64,000 nucleotides of DNA from Qipengyuania oceanensis (GCF_009827535.1 NZ_WTYN01000001.1:186001-250000); one strand, 5' to 3'; numbered from the stretch's first letter, positions 8,218 to 17,199 are shown. The notes: a model not told the origin generated them from the letters alone. A program made the numbers and translations.

Positions 8218-9595
8218 AAGCTTCGCGGAACCGCTTGACGACGCGCAGGGCGATGAAATTCAGCCCCAGGGTCACGAGAAACAGGACCAGGCCGAGCGCG
8301 AATGCGCTGAGGGTGGCCGGGTGGTCGAAGCTGCCTTCGCCGGTCAGCATGGCAACGATCTGGACGGTCACGGTGGTCATCGCCTCGAGTGGATTGGCCG
8401 AGAGATTGGCCGCCGTTGATGCCGCCATCACGACGATCATCGTTTCGCCGATCGCGCGGCTGATCGCCAGCATCACGCCGGCGACGATCCCGGGCAGGGC
8501 GGCGGGCACGAGCACACGGCGGATGGTCTCCGAAGTGGTGGCCCCCATCGCGAGGCTGCCGTCGCGCATCGCCTGCGGCACGGCGGCGATCGAATCGTCG
8601 GCCATCGACGAGACGAAGGGGATGATCATAACGCCCATCACCAGGCCTGCGGCTAGCGCGCTTTCGCTCGAGGGAGTGCTGGCGCCCAGGGCAAGCGCCG
8701 TGTCGCGGATCGCGGGCGCGACCGTCAACGCGGCGAAATACCCGTAGACCACCGTGGGCACGCCGGCGAGGATCTCGAGCGCGGGCTTCACCCACTTGCG
8801 CACGTTCGGTGCGGCATACTGCGTGAGGTAGATCGCGCTCATAAGGCCGAGCGGGATCGCGACGATCATGGCGATGATCGCCCCAATGAAGATCGTACCC
8901 CAGAAAAGCGGGATCGCGCCATATCGGCTCGCGTCCGGATTGGCTGGGTTCGCCATCGGGTCCGGGCCCCAATGGGTGCCGAACAGGAAGTCGATCGGCG
9001 ACACCATGCCGAAGAACCGGACGGTTTCGAAGATCAGGCTCACGACGATGCCGAGGGTCGTCAGGATCGCGACCAGCGAAGCGACGAGCAAGATCGACAT
9101 GACCGTGCGCTCGACCCTGGTACGTGCGGAGAAGTCAGGCTTGAGCCGCAGGAACGCCCAGGATCCGCAGAGCAGGGCGATCGCCAGCGTGACCGCTATC
9201 CCGACCCAGTTGTAAAACCCGAGTGCCGAGCGAAACGGTTCGACCAGATCGCGCGCTGCCGGATTGAAGACGGCCGTGCTCGCGCCTGTGGCGACAGAAC
9301 GCGCCTCGGACAGCAGGGTCTGGCGCTGAAGGCCGAATGCCGGAAGATCGCTCGCCGCCGGCGAGGCGAGGACGGACTGCAGGACCAGTTGCGGTGCGAT
9401 TATGCTCCACACCACGAGGAAGGCCACGACCGGGATGGCGATCCACAAGGCGACGTACCAGCCATGGTAATTCGGGCGCGAGGAGATTCGTCCGGTCTGG
9501 CTCGACGCCTGGAAATTCCAGGCGCGCGCGCGGGCGGCCAGCCAGCCGGACAGGGCCAGGGCGAGCGCCAGCAGGAGGAGAACTGTCAATGACAT
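8210..9595 (-). CDS. pstC: Phosphate ABC transporter permease PstC
   Basis: The second channel subunit of the phosphate importer. The 461-residue protein has a hydrophobic N-terminus (residues 1-22), a second helix (about 47-68), a periplasmic region, and a C-terminal permease domain whose cytoplasmic loop reads DGSLAMGATTSETIRRVLVP. This long N-terminal form is usual in Alphaproteobacteria. It is the first gene after the Pho box at 9675-9692. No periplasmic phosphate-binding protein gene (pstS) lies between phoR and pstC or elsewhere in the window, so PstS must be encoded somewhere else. Confidence 0.95.
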   Translation of the reverse strand: MSLTVLLLLALALALSGWLAARARAWNFQASSQTGRISSRPNYHGWYVALWIAIPVVAFLVVWSIIAPQLVLQSVLASPAASDLPAFGLQRQTLLSEARSVATGASTAVFNPAARDLVEPFRSALGFYNWVGIAVTLAIALLCGSWAFLRLKPDFSARTRVERTVMSILLVASLVAILTTLGIVVSLIFETVRFFGMVSPIDFLFGTHWGPDPMANPANPDASRYGAIPLFWGTIFIGAIIAMIVAIPLGLMSAIYLTQYAAPNVRKWVKPALEILAGVPTVVYGYFAALTVAPAIRDTALALGASTPSSESALAAGLVMGVMIIPFVSSMADDSIAAVPQAMRDGSLAMGATTSETIRRVLVPAALPGIVAGVMLAISRAIGETMIVVMAASTAANLSANPLEAMTTVTVQIVAMLTGEGSFDHPATLSAFALGLVLFLVTLGLNFIALRVVKRFREAYE

Positions 9596-9674
9596 CGGGT
9601 ATGGTGTTGTCTGGTGGAGGTGGCGCCGAAATCGGCTTCTCGCAGGCTATGGTCCGGACGGGTGGCGGTGATTT

Positions 9675-9692
9675 GTGACAGTTTCATGACAC
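9675..9692 (-). promoter_or_regulatory. Pho box (PhoB operator) at the phoR/pstC junction
   Basis: Read on the minus strand the site is GTGTCAT-GAAA-CTGTCAC, which matches 16 of 18 positions of the known Pho box CTGTCATAWAWCTGTCAY, including the 11-bp repeat period. It overlaps the phoR stop codon and lies about 80 bp upstream of the pstC ATG. No good -10 element is visible at the expected distance, so the start of transcription is not predicted. Confidence 0.75.
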
Positions 9693-10880
9693 ATCCTCCC
9701 GCTCGGTGCCGGCGAGGGGGATCCTCACGGTCACCGTCGTGCCCTGACCCAGCGCACTGGAGATGTCGAGCCGGCCGCGGTGGCGTTCCACAATATGCTT
9801 CACGATCGCAAGGCCTAGACCCGTTCCGCCGGAGGCCCGGCTGCGCCCCGGATCGGTCCGGTAGAACCGGCGCGTGAGGTGGGGCAGGTGCTCTGCGTCG
9901 ATGCCCGGGCCGCGATCGGTCACCTGCAGGCGTGCCTCTTCCTCGGCAGTTCGCGACAAGTTCACGGTTACCCGTTCGCCGGTGCCGCCGTATTTGAGCG
10001 CATTGTCGACTAGGTTGCGGACGAGCTGTTCCAGCTGCTGCGTGTCGCCATGGACCGTAAGCGACCCTTCGAGATCGAGTTCGAGTCGGTCGGTCCGCTT
10101 GGGGCCGGCACCCTCGCGCGCCGCCCGTTCGACGAGCGGCCGCATGTCGACCGGCTCACGCGGGAGATCGTGCTTTTCGGCTTCCACCCTCGATAGCGAC
10201 ATGAGGTCGCTGACCAGGTTCTGCAGGCGCTTGGCCTCGTGCAGGATCGTGTCGAGAAACTTCTGCGACATGCCGGCCTCGATCTCGCCGTTCCCTTCGC
10301 GCAGGGTTTCCGCGTAACCGATGATCGACGAAAGCGGCGTGCGCAGCTCGTGGCTCGCATTGGCGACGAAGTCTGTGTGGGCGCGGCTGATGTCGGCCTC
10401 GGCTGTCTTGTTGATCAGTTCGATGAGGAACAGGCCTTCGGCGAGTTCCTGCCGGTTGATCTGCCATATGTCGTGACGCCGGGCGAGGCCGCTGACCACG
10501 ATCGAGCCGTTGCGACCGGAATTGAGGAACTTCACCGCATCGGGCTGGCGGAATGCGACGCGAAGGTCCTGGCCCACGATGTGTCCGCCCAGCGTCCTGC
10601 GCGCCTGCAGGTTGGCCGAAGTTATCTTCGAACCTTCGATCAGGAGAAACGGAGTTCCCGACAGCTCGGTCAGGCTTTGCATCGAATCGCGGGTGAACGG
10701 GGACCCGGACGGTTTTCGAGAACTTTCCGGGGGCTTGCCCGAGACGAGGTAGAGCGAGCCGATCCACAGCGCCATCACGACGAGCGATATGTCCCAGCGT
10801 ACGCCGAACACGATCAGCCCGATGGCCGCAGCGACGGCCAGGGCGAAACCCGGCCAGGGAAATGTGCGCTGATTCACCAT
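9684..10880 (-). CDS. phoR: Phosphate regulon sensor histidine kinase PhoR
   Basis: The membrane kinase that phosphorylates PhoB in phosphate limitation. The order is two closely spaced N-terminal helices (residues about 10-46), a PAS-like region (about 65-160), the dimerisation/H-box FVANASHELRTPLSSIIGYA with His177, and a HATPase domain with VRNLVDNALKYG, DRGPGI and GGTGLGLAIVKHIVE. The length of 398 residues fits. ATG at 10880. It lies 23 bp after the preceding minus-strand membrane protein gene and may be co-transcribed with it, while the Pho box at its 3' end would separately drive pstC onward. Confidence 0.95.
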   Translation of the reverse strand: MVNQRTFPWPGFALAVAAAIGLIVFGVRWDISLVVMALWIGSLYLVSGKPPESSRKPSGSPFTRDSMQSLTELSGTPFLLIEGSKITSANLQARRTLGGHIVGQDLRVAFRQPDAVKFLNSGRNGSIVVSGLARRHDIWQINRQELAEGLFLIELINKTAEADISRAHTDFVANASHELRTPLSSIIGYAETLREGNGEIEAGMSQKFLDTILHEAKRLQNLVSDLMSLSRVEAEKHDLPREPVDMRPLVERAAREGAGPKRTDRLELDLEGSLTVHGDTQQLEQLVRNLVDNALKYGGTGERVTVNLSRTAEEEARLQVTDRGPGIDAEHLPHLTRRFYRTDPGRSRASGGTGLGLAIVKHIVERHRGRLDISSALGQGTTVTVRIPLAGTEREDVS

Positions 10881-10903
10881 CGCCTGCGCGCCTTAGCGGG
10901 CGA

Positions 10904-12013
10904 TCATGACTGAATCGAGTCAAACGCCGCTGCGCCGCCAGCCCTTCCACGGGAGATACCGGTTTGCATGATGCACCGCCATGTCGATCCGATCATCGCC
11001 AGCCCGACCAGATAAGCGGGCAGCATCGTCAGGATCCAGTATTCGTTGTTCGGTCGTGCGAACAGCGCGATTACCGCGCCGAAACCGGCGAACCAGAGGA
11101 TCGGCAGCATTGGGCGCGCCAAAGATGACCAGCCGGCAAGGGGTAGAAAGGTGAGAAGCGCGGCAAGCGGAATTGGCAACAGACCCAACCAGCTAACTCT
11201 AGCCAGGTCTTGGACGAGCGCGGTCGGGCCACGCAAACCGGTCCAGGGGGGAGACTGGAGATCGGCAGGCAGCCGCACCTCGACGACGGCGAGGTAATGA
11301 AGCGCCAGGAACGCTGCGAAAAGCCCGATCACTCCGGCAATCGCAGCGACTTGGCGCCAGCGCCGCTCGATGAGGGCGAGGAACCCCATCGCCAGCAGGA
11401 ACAGCACTGCAAACTCGCGCACAAATACAGCGGCAGCCGCGAATGCGACCTGCATTGGCCACTCCTTGCGGGGCTGGAATCCCATGGCGATGGTCAACAG
11501 CAGGCCGCACCAGAATTCGTGGAGCACGATCGCAGCTGGTGTGATCGTTGCCGCGCCGCCCAGAGCCAGCAGTGCAACAGCCAGCGTGCGCGTAACCAGG
11601 CCATGGTCTGCAAGAGCCCTGAACCAGACAAGGATCGCGCCCAGTAGCAGCAGCCATGCCGCGACGAAGAGCCCGCTCGAACCGATAGCAGCGTTTACGT
11701 GGGCGAGCGTCGGAAGGCGAACGGTGAAGAAGGGGAAAAGCGGATAGCTTCGCTCCCGATGCAACTCGGCGGCGACCTCGTAATAATTCTCTCCTGCGGC
11801 AACGCGTGCCGCGATTGCACGATAAAGCTGGGTGTCGCGGTTTTCCGGAAGGTCGCTCGTCGTGGCTGCCAGGGAAGTGAGGCCGACTGGTGCATCGGTG
11901 CGATCGGGCTGGAGCAGTGCACTCGCGAGCGCGAGCGCCAAGGCCAGCACCGTTGTGGACAGGCAGAGAAGGCGCGCTTGCATCGCCAGCCGGGATGCCA
12001 TTGGCTCGCACAT
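10904..12013 (-). CDS. Polytopic membrane protein of unknown function
   Basis: I do not recognise this protein. It has about eight or nine hydrophobic segments, a first extracytoplasmic loop of about 90 residues containing NRDTQLYRAIAARVAAGENY and YEVAAELHRERSYPLFPFFT, and alternating basic loops. The 'Tyr-rich loop after helix 1, then many helices' layout recalls GT-C-type glycosyltransferases, but no catalytic motif can be assigned. Several ATGs (12013, 12001, 11983) and an upstream TTG (12028) are possible starts; 12013 is chosen because it leaves the first helix intact with short lead sequence. It is next to the tRNA-Glu pair and reads into phoR after 23 bp. Confidence 0.65.
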   Translation of the reverse strand: MCEPMASRLAMQARLLCLSTTVLALALALASALLQPDRTDAPVGLTSLAATTSDLPENRDTQLYRAIAARVAAGENYYEVAAELHRERSYPLFPFFTVRLPTLAHVNAAIGSSGLFVAAWLLLLGAILVWFRALADHGLVTRTLAVALLALGGAATITPAAIVLHEFWCGLLLTIAMGFQPRKEWPMQVAFAAAAVFVREFAVLFLLAMGFLALIERRWRQVAAIAGVIGLFAAFLALHYLAVVEVRLPADLQSPPWTGLRGPTALVQDLARVSWLGLLPIPLAALLTFLPLAGWSSLARPMLPILWFAGFGAVIALFARPNNEYWILTMLPAYLVGLAMIGSTWRCIMQTGISRGRAGGAAAFDSIQS

Positions 12014-12050
12014 GGGGGCAAGGCGCAACCGTCACGCAACTGTCGAAAGC

Positions 12051-12125
12051 TGGTGACCCCTACGGGAATCGAACCCGTGTTTCAGCCGTGAGAGGGCCGC
12101 GTCCTGACCGCTAGACGAAGGGGCC
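12051..12125 (-). tRNA. tRNA-Glu (anticodon CTC)
   Basis: The minus strand folds as a full cloverleaf: acceptor GGCCCCT/AGGGGTC, anticodon stem CGGCC/GGCTG with loop CTCTCAC (anticodon CTC), T-arm GGGTTCGATTCCC, and an encoded 3' CCA. It reads GAG. It is nearly identical to the second tRNA-Glu 31 bp upstream in its own direction. Confidence 0.97.
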
Positions 12126-12156
12126 GTTCCAGATGAGTGGAAGACGCCCCGGCCGA

Positions 12157-12231
12157 TGGTGACCCCTACGGGAATCGAACCCGTGTTTCAGCCGTGAAAG
12201 GGCCGCGTCCTAACCGCTAGACGAAGGGGCC
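12157..12231 (-). tRNA. tRNA-Glu (anticodon TTC)
   Basis: The minus strand folds as a cloverleaf with the same acceptor and T-arm as its neighbour; the anticodon loop is CTTTCAC, giving anticodon TTC for GAA/GAG. The 3' CCA is encoded. It differs from the CTC copy at only two positions that I can see (D-loop and anticodon position 34), which suggests tandem duplication. Confidence 0.97.
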
Positions 12232-12321
12232 AATCCGATCGGGCCGGTGGCGTGGCGGCGCAATTAGGGGCGCATGGGAGCCGCGTCAAGCTTCCTCTGG
12301 CGGGTTTTTGGCATCCGTGGC

Positions 12322-14106
12322 TCAATCGGCCCAAGCAGCATCTTCCAGATGAAGTTCCGCTTGCGGGCGCGAGCCCCAGTCGTCGATCTTCGCACGCCCG
12401 GCCAGCCACAGTTTGCGACCGGCGGCACCGTGCAGCAGGGCCTGGCCCATCGCACTCTCAGCAGCACGGAACGCGATCGCCTTGAGAGATCTGCCATCGT
12501 CGCCCGAAACGATCAGCCTCACGTGATCGCTGCCGACGATGTCGCATTTCACTATGCGGACCGGGCCGACCGCCACGCGCGGCCCCGGCCAGCCGACTCC
12601 GTAGGGTCCGGCACTTTCGAGTGTATCGACCAGTTCCGGCGTCAGGCCACCGGGGGCGACCGACAGGTCTAACTGCATCGTCTGGTCCTGCATTGCCTTA
12701 TCGACTGCGCGCCCCAGCCGGCTGTCGAGCCACTCGGCCAGCGGATCAAGCTTCGCCCGCTCGATGGTGAGGCCGGCCGCCATCGCATGTCCACCGCCTG
12801 CCACCAGCAGCCCTTCCTCGCGCGCGGCGATGATGGCCGCACCGAGGTCGACGCCCGAGATCGAGCGGCCCGAACCCTTGCCCTGGCCGCTTTCCTCGTC
12901 GAGGGCGATCACCAGCACCGGCTTGCCCGTCTTTTCCTTAATCCGCCCGGCCACGATTCCGATCACGCCCGGATGCCAGCCGTTGCCCGACAGGACGAGC
13001 ACGGCGCGGTTGTGCTGGCTTGCGATCTGCGCCTCGGCGGCCAGCTGCACTTCCGCCTCGATCGCGCGGCGTTCGTCGTTCAGCGCGGACAGCTGGCTGG
13101 CAATGCCTGCAGCCTCGTTGCCATCCTCTGTCGTGAGCAGGCGCACGCCCAGGGTCGATTCGCCCACACGCCCGCCTGCGTTGATCCGCGGGCCCAGTGC
13201 AAAGCCGAGATCGCTCGAACGCGGGGCACGCTGGAGCCGGCTGGCGTCGATCAGCGCGGCCATGCCGATTCCACCGCGCCGTGCCATGACCTTCAGGCCC
13301 TGCGTCACGAATGCGCGGTTGAGCCCGTGCAATGCCGCCACGTCCGCCACCGTGCCGAGGGCAACCAAGTCGAGGAGGCCCATCAAATCGGGCTCTGGCC
13401 GGTCGTCGAAGAACCCGTTTGCGCGCAGCGTGCGAACCAGTGCCACGGCAAGCAGGAAAGCCACCCCGACCGCGGCCAGGTGGCCGTGCGCCGCAGCCTC
13501 GTCGCACTCGTCGAGCCGGTTGGGATTGACCAGCGCTGCGGCCTTGGGAAGCTCGCTCGCGCATTTGTGGTGGTCCACGACGATGACGTCGACACCGGCC
13601 TCGTGCGCCATTTCGAGCGCTTCGTAGGCCATCGCTCCGCAGTCTACCGTCACGATCAGGCTGGAGCCTTGCTCGGCGAGACTGACGAGCGCTTCCCCGC
13701 TGGGTCCGTAACCCTCGAGCAGGCGGTCCGGAATGTAGTAGCGCGCATCGTGGCCGAGCGCCCGGAAAAGCCGGATCAGCAGGGCAGCACTCGTGGCCCC
13801 GTCGACGTCGTAGTCGCCATAGACCGTGATCGCCTCGCGCGAGAGGATCGCCTGTGCGATGCGCTCAGCCGCGAGGTCCATGTCGCGGAAGATCGACGGG
13901 TCGGGCAGGAATCCACGCAGCGTCGGATTGCGATGCCGTTCCAGCTCGTGGTCGGCCACGCCGCGCGATCGCAGCAACTGGGTGACCAGGTCGTCGGAGC
14001 CGCCCGCACCATTTCCCAGATCCATGTTGCCGGCTCGCCAGGTCCAGGCCTTGCCCGAGAGCGAGCGCTCGACACCGAACACGAGAGATTTGAGACGGGT
14101 TGCCAT
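12322..14106 (-). CDS. recJ: Single-stranded-DNA-specific exonuclease RecJ
   Basis: RecJ degrades single-stranded DNA 5' to 3' and works in RecF-pathway recombination, mismatch repair and base-excision repair. The 594-residue protein shows the DHH phosphoesterase motifs VYGDYDVDGATSAALL (metal Asp residues), IVTVDCGAMAYE and VVDHHKC, then the DHHA1 part with GSGRSISGVDLGAAI and VAGGGHAMAAG, and a C-terminal OB-like domain. The ATG at 14106 gives MATRLKSLVFGVERSLSGK, a good N-terminus. It is convergent with nothing; two tRNA-Glu genes follow it by 90 bp. Confidence 0.96.
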   Translation of the reverse strand: MATRLKSLVFGVERSLSGKAWTWRAGNMDLGNGAGGSDDLVTQLLRSRGVADHELERHRNPTLRGFLPDPSIFRDMDLAAERIAQAILSREAITVYGDYDVDGATSAALLIRLFRALGHDARYYIPDRLLEGYGPSGEALVSLAEQGSSLIVTVDCGAMAYEALEMAHEAGVDVIVVDHHKCASELPKAAALVNPNRLDECDEAAAHGHLAAVGVAFLLAVALVRTLRANGFFDDRPEPDLMGLLDLVALGTVADVAALHGLNRAFVTQGLKVMARRGGIGMAALIDASRLQRAPRSSDLGFALGPRINAGGRVGESTLGVRLLTTEDGNEAAGIASQLSALNDERRAIEAEVQLAAEAQIASQHNRAVLVLSGNGWHPGVIGIVAGRIKEKTGKPVLVIALDEESGQGKGSGRSISGVDLGAAIIAAREEGLLVAGGGHAMAAGLTIERAKLDPLAEWLDSRLGRAVDKAMQDQTMQLDLSVAPGGLTPELVDTLESAGPYGVGWPGPRVAVGPVRIVKCDIVGSDHVRLIVSGDDGRSLKAIAFRAAESAMGQALLHGAAGRKLWLAGRAKIDDWGSRPQAELHLEDAAWAD

Positions 14107-14188
14107 GGGACATTACTAGTCGACCGGGCGCCCGGGTTAAACAGGCTGGTGATTGACAATCGACAGGCGCGGGGAAATCGTCGCTCCC

Positions 14189-14677
14189 ATGGCGGAAACA
14201 TCCTCGATCCTGATTGCGTGGCACAGCCGCACCGGAGCAAGCGAAAGCCTCGCTAGAGCCGCAGCGGAAGGGACTGGAAACATGGGCCGGCTACTGCGGG
14301 CATCGGCGGTGCAGCCCGAGGACCTGCTGGCAGCTTCGGCCTACGTTTTCGCCTGTCCGGAGAACCTCGCCACAATGAGCGGCGAGATGAAGGAAATGTT
14401 CGACCGGTGCTATTACCCCGTGCTGGGCAAGTTGGAGGGACGCCCATACGCCACCTTGATCGCGGCGGGTTCCGATGGCGAGGGCGCGCAACGACAGCTG
14501 GACAGGATCGCGACCGGGTGGCGCCTGAGGCGGATAACCGAGCCCCTGATCGCCAACACCGATGCGCAAACTCCCGAACGGATCTACGCGCCCAAACACC
14601 TGGACAGTGCCGTAATCCGAAAGGCGCGCGATATCGGTCAGGGGCTGGCGGAAGGGCTCGCCCAGGGCATCTTCTGA
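14189..14677 (+). CDS. Flavodoxin-like NAD(P)H oxidoreductase family protein
   Basis: A 162-residue flavodoxin-fold protein, likely binding FMN. The N-terminus SSILIAWHSRTGASESLARA has the phosphate-binding Ser/Thr loop after the first strand. The region VFACPENLATMSGEMKEMFDRCYY is the second flavin-contacting loop, and ATLIAAGSDGEGAQRQLDRI the next strand and helix. The ATG at 14189 is preferred over one 12 codons earlier since the flavodoxin core begins only six residues later. Its partner and substrate are unknown. It diverges from recJ and precedes a DUF4261-like gene by about 150 bp. Confidence 0.8.
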   Translation: MAETSSILIAWHSRTGASESLARAAAEGTGNMGRLLRASAVQPEDLLAASAYVFACPENLATMSGEMKEMFDRCYYPVLGKLEGRPYATLIAAGSDGEGAQRQLDRIATGWRLRRITEPLIANTDAQTPERIYAPKHLDSAVIRKARDIGQGLAEGLAQGIF

Positions 14678-14825
14678 AGAGTTGCATCCGATTACGATGA
14701 AGTAACTGGCCCGAGACTCGACCCTTGGACCAAAAGTCGGCAAGAGTTCTCTGGACTGGGACAGGGTCACGGCGAATAGGAACGGGGCCATTTCGGACGG
14801 GCGTATACAGACTGCCGGGCTGATT

Positions 14826-15590
14826 TTGCTCTTCGCCAAATCGGACAGGCCAGACCGTGTGGCAATCCGCGCGGCGCTTTCGCGCGTCCCGAATGCATCG
14901 ATCAGCTTCGATCCCGGTGCCTCCCAGAGCAGCGAGGGGACCAGCTGGTCCGCATCCGGGGAAAACGGAGGTGAAAGCGACGCGAACGCCTGGATGGAGT
15001 TGCTGGTCGACGGACTGACGTTCGACCTCGTCGGTCTCGCGCCGGGCCCCCACGTCAGCGGGCCACCTTTCGCATTCCGCATCGATTGTCCGGCGGATAT
15101 CGAGATCGAGGACTTCGAAGCAATCGGACTGGCGCCCGGTCCCCATCTTGCGGGCGGCGCGAACAGCCTGGTGGTCGCAAAGGCCATGGCCGGGCTTGCG
15201 GTTCGCCTCGCCGACGCCGTCGGGAAAGTGGCCGGCTTCTACTGGCTGCCATCGCGCAGCGTCACCGGGCCATCTTTCTTCGCCACCACGGTCAACTCCT
15301 GGATCGAAGGCGGGCCGTTTCCCGCGCTCGGCCTGTCGGCTTTCTCTACCGACGAGGACGGGGCGCTGCGCAGCATCGGGCTGTCTTTCTTCACCGGGCA
15401 GGAAGTCGTCCTGCCGGTCGAACTTTGCAGCGATCTGGCCAGTGCCACCCGGCTCGCCATGCGGCTGGTGCACCAGCTGGTGTTGCACGGCCCGCTGGAA
15501 GAAACACAAGTCATCGTCGGGCCGGACGGCCGCCAACTGGAGTTGAGGCCCGACGGGTCGGGCAATCTCGTTCGCGTGAGACCTATCTGA
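14826..15590 (+). CDS. DUF4261-like protein
   Basis: A soluble protein of about 254 residues. The C-terminal part (GALRSIGLSFFTGQEVVLPV and the helix ATRLAMRLVHQLVLHG) resembles the DUF4261 family, whose role is unknown; the match is from memory and weak. It contains two similar segments, LVGLAPGPHVSG and AIGLAPGPHLAG (about residues 69-80 and 101-112), a small internal repeat. The start is uncertain: a TTG at 14826 is the only conventional start codon between the upstream in-frame stop (14703) and the conserved body. It is followed 11 bp later by the AHH nuclease gene, so the two may be co-transcribed. Confidence 0.6.
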   Translation: MLFAKSDRPDRVAIRAALSRVPNASISFDPGASQSSEGTSWSASGENGGESDANAWMELLVDGLTFDLVGLAPGPHVSGPPFAFRIDCPADIEIEDFEAIGLAPGPHLAGGANSLVVAKAMAGLAVRLADAVGKVAGFYWLPSRSVTGPSFFATTVNSWIEGGPFPALGLSAFSTDEDGALRSIGLSFFTGQEVVLPVELCSDLASATRLAMRLVHQLVLHGPLEETQVIVGPDGRQLELRPDGSGNLVRVRPI

Positions 15591-15601
15591 CAGGACAATA
15601 A

Positions 15602-16135
15602 ATGGGGTCGCAACCCTTGGCTGCCCGGCCCGGAAGGAGGCGCGGCAGCTTACCCTTTCGCGCGGTCAATCGCCGTGGCGAGCCGACGCATGATGCCGCC
15701 TTGCAGCGGCATCACCTGCTGCCGCGTCAGCTGTTGAGAATAGATGCGTTCGCCAAGCTGTTCGAGTGTCTTGTTACGCGCGCGATCGGCTTCGAGGACT
15801 TCCGGCTCAACGGCTTGCTGCTACCCGCCAAGGAAGAGGCAGTGCTGCGCCTCGGCCTTCCGCTCCACCGTGGGCCGCACCGCGGTTACAACGCGGTCGT
15901 CATCGAGCGTGTCGGACAGATCGAAATAGCCTGGTCGCTCGCCATGCGTCGGGACAGGGAGCGCGCCGGTATCCAAACCTTGCAGCGTCTCGCTGCGCTC
16001 CAGCAGGACCTGCGCGCGGAACTCCTCGCACCGTGCGTCGACTACCTGCGGCTTCACGCCAACGATCCGCTGGGCAAGGGTTTCGACTTCTCCGTGCTCG
16101 ACGACATGGCCGAGCGGCTCTGGTCCGCGACCTAG
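15602..16135 (+). CDS. AHH-type HNH/Endonuclease VII-fold nuclease
   Basis: A 177-residue protein with the AHH signature of the HNH/Endo VII superfamily: QRHHLLPRQLL (about residues 35-45), NGLLLPAKEEAV, and LHRGPHRGYN, the last carrying the second conserved His and Asn-like position. In other bacteria such domains form the toxic C-terminus of polymorphic toxins, but here it stands alone with only about 34 basic residues before the core (GRRRG, NRRGEP) and no secretion domain or obvious immunity partner except possibly the DUF4261-like gene just upstream. It ends in a 4-bp convergent overlap with the nitronate monooxygenase gene. Confidence 0.75.
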   Translation: MGSQPLAARPGRRRGSLPFRAVNRRGEPTHDAALQRHHLLPRQLLRIDAFAKLFECLVTRAIGFEDFRLNGLLLPAKEEAVLRLGLPLHRGPHRGYNAVVIERVGQIEIAWSLAMRRDRERAGIQTLQRLAALQQDLRAELLAPCVDYLRLHANDPLGKGFDFSVLDDMAERLWSAT

Positions 16136-17118
16136 CTCGCCCAGGAGCGATAGGCAGACTTCGCGTCGAGGGCGGCCTTCGCCTCGTGATACTCGCGCTC
16201 CATCCGCGCGACCATGTCCTCGACCGTTCCGACCGCCTTGATCGCGCCGACACCCTGACCCGAGCCCCAGATGTCCTTCCACGCCTTGGCCTTGGTGTTG
16301 CCGCCACTGCCGAAATTCATCTTGCTCGGATCGCTTTCGGGGAGATTGTCCGGGTCCATGCCGGCTGCCTCGATGGAGGAGCGAAGATAATTGCCGTGCA
16401 CGCCGGTGAACAGGTTGGTGTAGACGATGCCGTCCGCACGCCCTTCGACGATGCCGTTCTTGTAGCCTTCGTTCGCGTTCGCTTCCTCGGTCGCGATGAA
16501 GGCGCTGCCGATGTAGCCGAAGTCCGCCCCCATTGCCTGCGCGGCAAGCACCGATGCACCGTGCGCGATGGAGCCCGACAGCGCGACGAGCCCGTCGAAC
16601 CATTCGCGGATCTCGCGCATCAGGGCGAACGGTGACAGCGTGCCTGCATGGCCGCCGGCCCCTGCGGCAACAGGGATCAGCCCGGTCGCACCTTTCTCGA
16701 TCGCCTTGTGCGCGAAGCGGTCGTTGATGACGTCGTGCATGGTGATCCCACCCCAGTTGCGGACGGCGTCGAACACCTCCTCGCGCGCGCCGAGCGAGGT
16801 GATGATCATCGGCACCTGCCACTTCTCGCAAGTCGCCATGTCGGCATCGACCCGGTCGTTCGACTTGTGGATGATCTGGTTGACCGCGAATGGCGCTGCC
16901 GGGCGATCCGGGTTCTCGCGGTTGTGCTTGGCCAGTTCCTCGGTGATCTGGTGCAGCCACTCGTCGAGCAGGCTCTGCGGACGTGCGTTCAGCGCCGGAA
17001 AGCTGCCGATGATCCCGGCCTTGCATTGCGCGATGACCAGTTCGGGCCCCGAAACGATGAACAGCGGCGATCCGATGATCGGCAGCCGCAGGCGGTCGAA
17101 GGGGGCGGGAAGGGTCAT
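16132..17118 (-). CDS. Nitronate monooxygenase family flavoprotein
   Basis: A 328-residue FMN-dependent TIM-barrel enzyme of the nitronate monooxygenase (2-nitropropane dioxygenase) family, which oxidises alkyl nitronates. Evidence: the N-terminal LPIIGSPLFIVSGPELVIAQ, the phosphate-binding Gly-rich strand VAAGAGGHAGTLSP, and VLAAQAMGADFGYIGSAFIA. Many members act on unknown substrates, so the broader name is safer. ATG at 17118. Its last bases overlap the end of the AHH nuclease gene on the other strand. The amidohydrolase gene lies 81 bp upstream in the same direction. Confidence 0.88.
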   Translation of the reverse strand: MTLPAPFDRLRLPIIGSPLFIVSGPELVIAQCKAGIIGSFPALNARPQSLLDEWLHQITEELAKHNRENPDRPAAPFAVNQIIHKSNDRVDADMATCEKWQVPMIITSLGAREEVFDAVRNWGGITMHDVINDRFAHKAIEKGATGLIPVAAGAGGHAGTLSPFALMREIREWFDGLVALSGSIAHGASVLAAQAMGADFGYIGSAFIATEEANANEGYKNGIVEGRADGIVYTNLFTGVHGNYLRSSIEAAGMDPDNLPESDPSKMNFGSGGNTKAKAWKDIWGSGQGVGAIKAVGTVEDMVARMEREYHEAKAALDAKSAYRSWAS

Positions 17119-17199
17119 CCGTTACTCCGTTGCATTGTGAAACCTGCCAGCGGACTATCCACGGGCAGCAGCCTTGTCGAGCCTCGCATTTTGCTAGGC

